Source: Obelidium mucronatum (Eukaryota > Chytridiomycota > Chytridiomycetes > Chytridiales > Chytriomycetaceae). Taken from it: DNA of 10,451 nt. Made by a program: the position numbers and the translations under genes. Numbering within the stretch: the stretch's first letter is position 1; each line of letters starts with the position of its first letter. The notes under the pieces are model-generated. The model saw only the letters and a list, made by a program, of their open reading frames with translations, was not told the origin of the DNA and did not search any database. Shown here one piece after another: positions 8,253-10,451 of the stretch. The DNA lies in assembly GCA_025765595.1 (NCBI GenBank), contig JAIVFH010000684.1, positions 1 to 10,451 on the forward strand. Direction: 5' to 3'.

Positions 8253-8371
8253 AACTACGGCCATACACACCAAAAAGCACCGGATCCCGTCCGATCTCCG
8301 AAGTTAAGCTGGTGATGGCATTGTCAGTACTGCGGTGGGAGACCACGCGGGAATACAGTGTGCTGTAGTTT
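8253..8371 (+). rRNA. 5S rRNA: 5S ribosomal RNA, gene 8
   Basis: Identical to gene 1. It is followed by three short units in a row. Confidence 0.97.
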
Positions 8372-8766
8372 TTTTCGCGGCTGCACGCAAAAATCTCCAA
8401 GACACATCCTGCATAATTTGGCGCTCGCTCCATGGAGTCTGTGGTCACTATTGCTTTCAACAATGGCGGCAAGTACTGCGCCAAAGCAAAAACAAAAAAA
8501 AAAATTGCTCTACACATGGTTTCTGCCACAAATCGGCAACCTCTTTTTTCTTTTCGTGTTGTGCGCGGAATTTCTGCCAACATAGGCGTGCCAACGGCGC
8601 CACGCTAGCACACCGGCTTCTTGCGTAAAGTGGGCAGGAGCCTTTTGTTTTGAATTCCCTTTTCTAGTTTTCACGCGCTCTACCTGGCTCGCATCTCTTC
8701 CAAACTTTGAAGAAGCCTTGCCCAGACTTTTCTCCATTTGACAGCCGGCTTTGTGTGCTGTAGTTT
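8372..8766 (+). repeat. Short (5S-less) rDNA unit, 395 bp
   Basis: Shortest unit, because of an 11-A tract, the shortest in the array. Junction at 8752/8753. Confidence 0.94.
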
Positions 8767-9162
8767 TTTTCGCGGCTGCACGCAAAAATCTCCAAGACAC
8801 ATCCTGCATAATTTGGCGCTCGCTCCATGGAGTCTGTGGTCACTATTGCTTTCAACAATGGCGGCAAGTACTGCGCCAAAGCAAAAACAAAAAAAAAAAA
8901 TTGCTCTACACATGGTTTCTGCCACAAATCGGCAACCTCTTTTTTCTTTTCGTGTTGTGCGCGGAATTTCTGCCAACATAGGCGTGCCAACGGCGCCACG
9001 CTAGCACACCGGCTTCTTGCGTAAAGTGGGCAGGAGCCTTTTGTTTTGAATTCCCTTTTCTAGTTTTCACGCGCTCTACCTGGCTCGCATCTCTTCCAAA
9101 CTTTGAAGAAGCCTTGCCCAGACTTTTCTCCATTTGACAGCCGGCTTTGTGTGCTGTAGTTT
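8767..9162 (+). repeat. Short (5S-less) rDNA unit, 396 bp
   Basis: 12-A tract; junction at 9148/9149; middle of three consecutive short units. Confidence 0.94.
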
Positions 9163-9559
9163 TTTTCGCGGCTGCACGCAAAAATCTCCAAGACACATCC
9201 TGCATAATTTGGCGCTCGCTCCATGGAGTCTGTGGTCACTATTGCTTTCAACAATGGCGGCAAGTACTGCGCCAAAGCAAAAACAAAAAAAAAAAAATTG
9301 CTCTACACATGGTTTCTGCCACAAATCGGCAACCTCTTTTTTCTTTTCGTGTTGTGCGCGGAATTTCTGCCAACATAGGCGTGCAACGGCGCCACGCTAG
9401 CACAACCGGCTTCTTGCGTAAAGTGGGCAGGAGCCTTTTGTTTTGAATTCCCTTTTCTAGTTTTCACGCGCTCTACCTGGCTCGCATCTCTTCCAAACTT
9501 TGAAGAAGCCTTGCCCAGACTTTTCTCCATTTGACAGCCGGCTTTGTGTGCTGTAGTTT
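9163..9559 (+). repeat. Short (5S-less) rDNA unit, 397 bp, two compensating indels
   Basis: 13-A tract. A C is missing after 9384 (GTGCAACGG instead of GTGCCAACGG) and an A is gained at about 9405 (CACAACCGG instead of CACACCGG). Junction at 9545/9546. Confidence 0.93.
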
Positions 9560-10091
9560 TTTTCGCGGCTGCACGCAAAAATCTCCAAGACACATCCTGC
9601 ATAATTTGGCGCTCGCTCCATGGAGTCTGTGGTCACTATTGCTTTCAACAATGGCGGCAAGTACTGCGCCAAAGCAAAAACAAAAAAAAAAAATTGCTCT
9701 ACACATGGTTTCTGCCACAAATCGGCAACCTCTTTTTTCTTTTCGTGTTGTGCGCGGAATTTCTGCCAACATAGGCGTGCCAACGGCGCCACGCTAGCAC
9801 ACCGGCTTCTTGCGTAAAGTGGGCAGGAGCCTTTTGTTTGAATTCCCTTTTCTAGTTTCACGCGCTCTACCTGGCTCGCATCTCTTCCAAACTTTGAAGA
9901 AGCCTTGCCCAGACTTTTCTCCATTTTTGAGATGCCTCATAGCAGCCAAAACTAAAGAAACAGGCAGGCGGACATCTGTTATGGTAATCAGTTTGTCAAG
10001 ACAACAAATTTTATTTTTTGACAGCCGGCTTTATTTCAAGGGCCGCCCTGGTTCCAAAGAAAAAGAGTTTTTTTTTCATAGTTTGCTGTTT

Positions 10092-10114
10092 TTGACAGCT
10101 GTCAATCGTATAAA
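10092..10114 (+). promoter_or_regulatory. 5S upstream palindrome and TATA-like box (gene 9)
   Basis: Palindrome at 10092-10105 and TATAAA at 10109-10114. They are unchanged despite the homopolymer losses just upstream. Confidence 0.7.
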
Positions 10115-10138
10115 GCGCAACACAGAAACAGAACCTGC

Positions 10139-10257
10139 AACTACGGCCATACACACCAAAAAGCACCGGATCCCGTCCGATCTCCGAAGTTAAGCTGGTG
10201 ATGGCATTGTCAGTACTGCGGTGGGAGACCACGCGGGAATACAGTGTGCTGTAGTTT
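10139..10257 (+). rRNA. 5S rRNA: 5S ribosomal RNA, gene 9
   Basis: Identical to gene 1, although the surrounding unit has the most spacer indels. Confidence 0.97.
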
Positions 10258-10451
10258 TTTTCGCGGCTGCACGCAAAAATCTCCAAGACACATCCTGCAT
10301 AATTTGGCGCTCGCTCCATGGAGTCTGTGGTCACTATTGCTTCAACAATGGCGGCAAGTACTGCGCCAAAGCAAAAACAAAAAAAAAAAAATTGCTCTAC
10401 ACATGGTTTCTGCCACAAATCGGCAACCTCTTTTTTCTTTTCGTGTTGTGC
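10258..10451 (+). repeat. Partial rDNA unit cut by the window's right edge
   Basis: Common spacer only, ending just after the T6 tract, so its type (long or short) cannot be told. The A-tract is 13 long. One T is missing at 10341-10342 (GCTTCAAC instead of GCTTTCAAC). Confidence 0.92.

Larger units (their letters stand above)
7672..8371 (+). repeat. Long rDNA unit 8, 700 bp
   Basis: 12-A tract. Two bases are missing relative to the reference long unit: one A near 7880 (GCCACAT) and one T at 8105-8106 (CAGTTGTC instead of CAGTTTGTC). The second lies beside the TTGTC-AA-GACAA palindrome but leaves it intact. Confidence 0.94.
9560..10257 (+). repeat. Long rDNA unit 9, 698 bp, four homopolymer deletions
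   Basis: 12-A tract. Single-base losses are in T runs at 9837-9839 and 9856-9858, in the A run at 10060-10064, and in the long T run at 10068-10076 (nine Ts instead of ten). Together these account exactly for the 4-bp deficit. Confidence 0.94.
1..10451 (+). repeat. 5S rDNA tandem array of interleaved long and short units
   Basis: The whole window is head-to-tail copies of one sequence family. The 5S 3' tail motif GTGTGCTGTAG recurs 19 times, beginning at 356, 752, 1149, 1852, 2249, 2952, 3658, 4360, 4757, 5461, 6163, 6560, 7262, 7658, 8358, 8753, 9149, 9546 and 10244. The intervals are either about 396 or about 702 bp. Nine of the 19 sites end a complete 5S gene and ten end a deleted one. 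All copies share one orientation, and no unrelated DNA interrupts the array. EcoRI (GAATTC) occurs once per unit in the common spacer, whereas BamHI (GGATCC) occurs only inside complete 5S genes. Confidence 0.97.

Noticed and set aside
1..10451. Dozens of overlapping open frames of 60-156 codons on both strands
   Set aside because: They recur with each repeat unit, run through the 5S gene, promoter and homopolymers, change frame whenever the A-tract length changes, and lack any recognisable domain. They are by-products of the repeats.
1..10451. CRISPR-like or other short-repeat array
   Set aside because: Repeat units are 0.4-0.7 kb and nearly identical throughout, with no unique spacers. The 5S gene identifies the array.

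Overview
The window is one uninterrupted tandem array of 5S ribosomal DNA from a eukaryotic nuclear genome. No protein-coding gene is supported. The 5S genes are all on the + strand. They have an internal A box and C box, a T7 RNA polymerase III terminator and a TATA-like element at about -30. The 119-nt gene keeps the usual five-helix fold, and its terminal helix pairs perfectly or by wobble. From remembered family patterns, the loop and helix III region (5S nt 25-56) looks most like fungal or early-diverging fungal 5S RNA. That placement is tentative; animal and land-plant 5S look less similar.

The array contains two interleaved unit types. Long units (L, 698-706 bp) have a common spacer, an L-only spacer, an upstream promoter and a complete 5S gene. 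Short units (S, 395-397 bp) have the same common spacer but lack 306 bp, including 5S nt 1-105; they keep only the last 14 nt of the gene and its T7 terminator. With units ending at the 5S 3' end, the order from the left edge is S(partial) S S L S L L L S L L S L S L S S S L, then a partial unit at the right edge. There are therefore nine complete 5S genes and ten gene-less junctions in 10.4 kb.

Relative to an L unit, S lacks two blocks (93 bp and 213 bp). They flank a retained 13-nt island, so all S copies descend from one rearrangement that then spread through the array by unequal exchange or conversion. Copies are nearly identical. Every unit-length difference is explained by the A-tract in the common spacer (11-14 A), a few 1-nt indels and one 4-bp insertion. 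Single-base indels pile up after about 9.38 kb, which may reflect less well-polished sequence.

The main points of interest are the amplified gene-less units and their complex junction, the 14-bp palindrome next to the TATA element, and a hairpin followed by six Ts in the common spacer.
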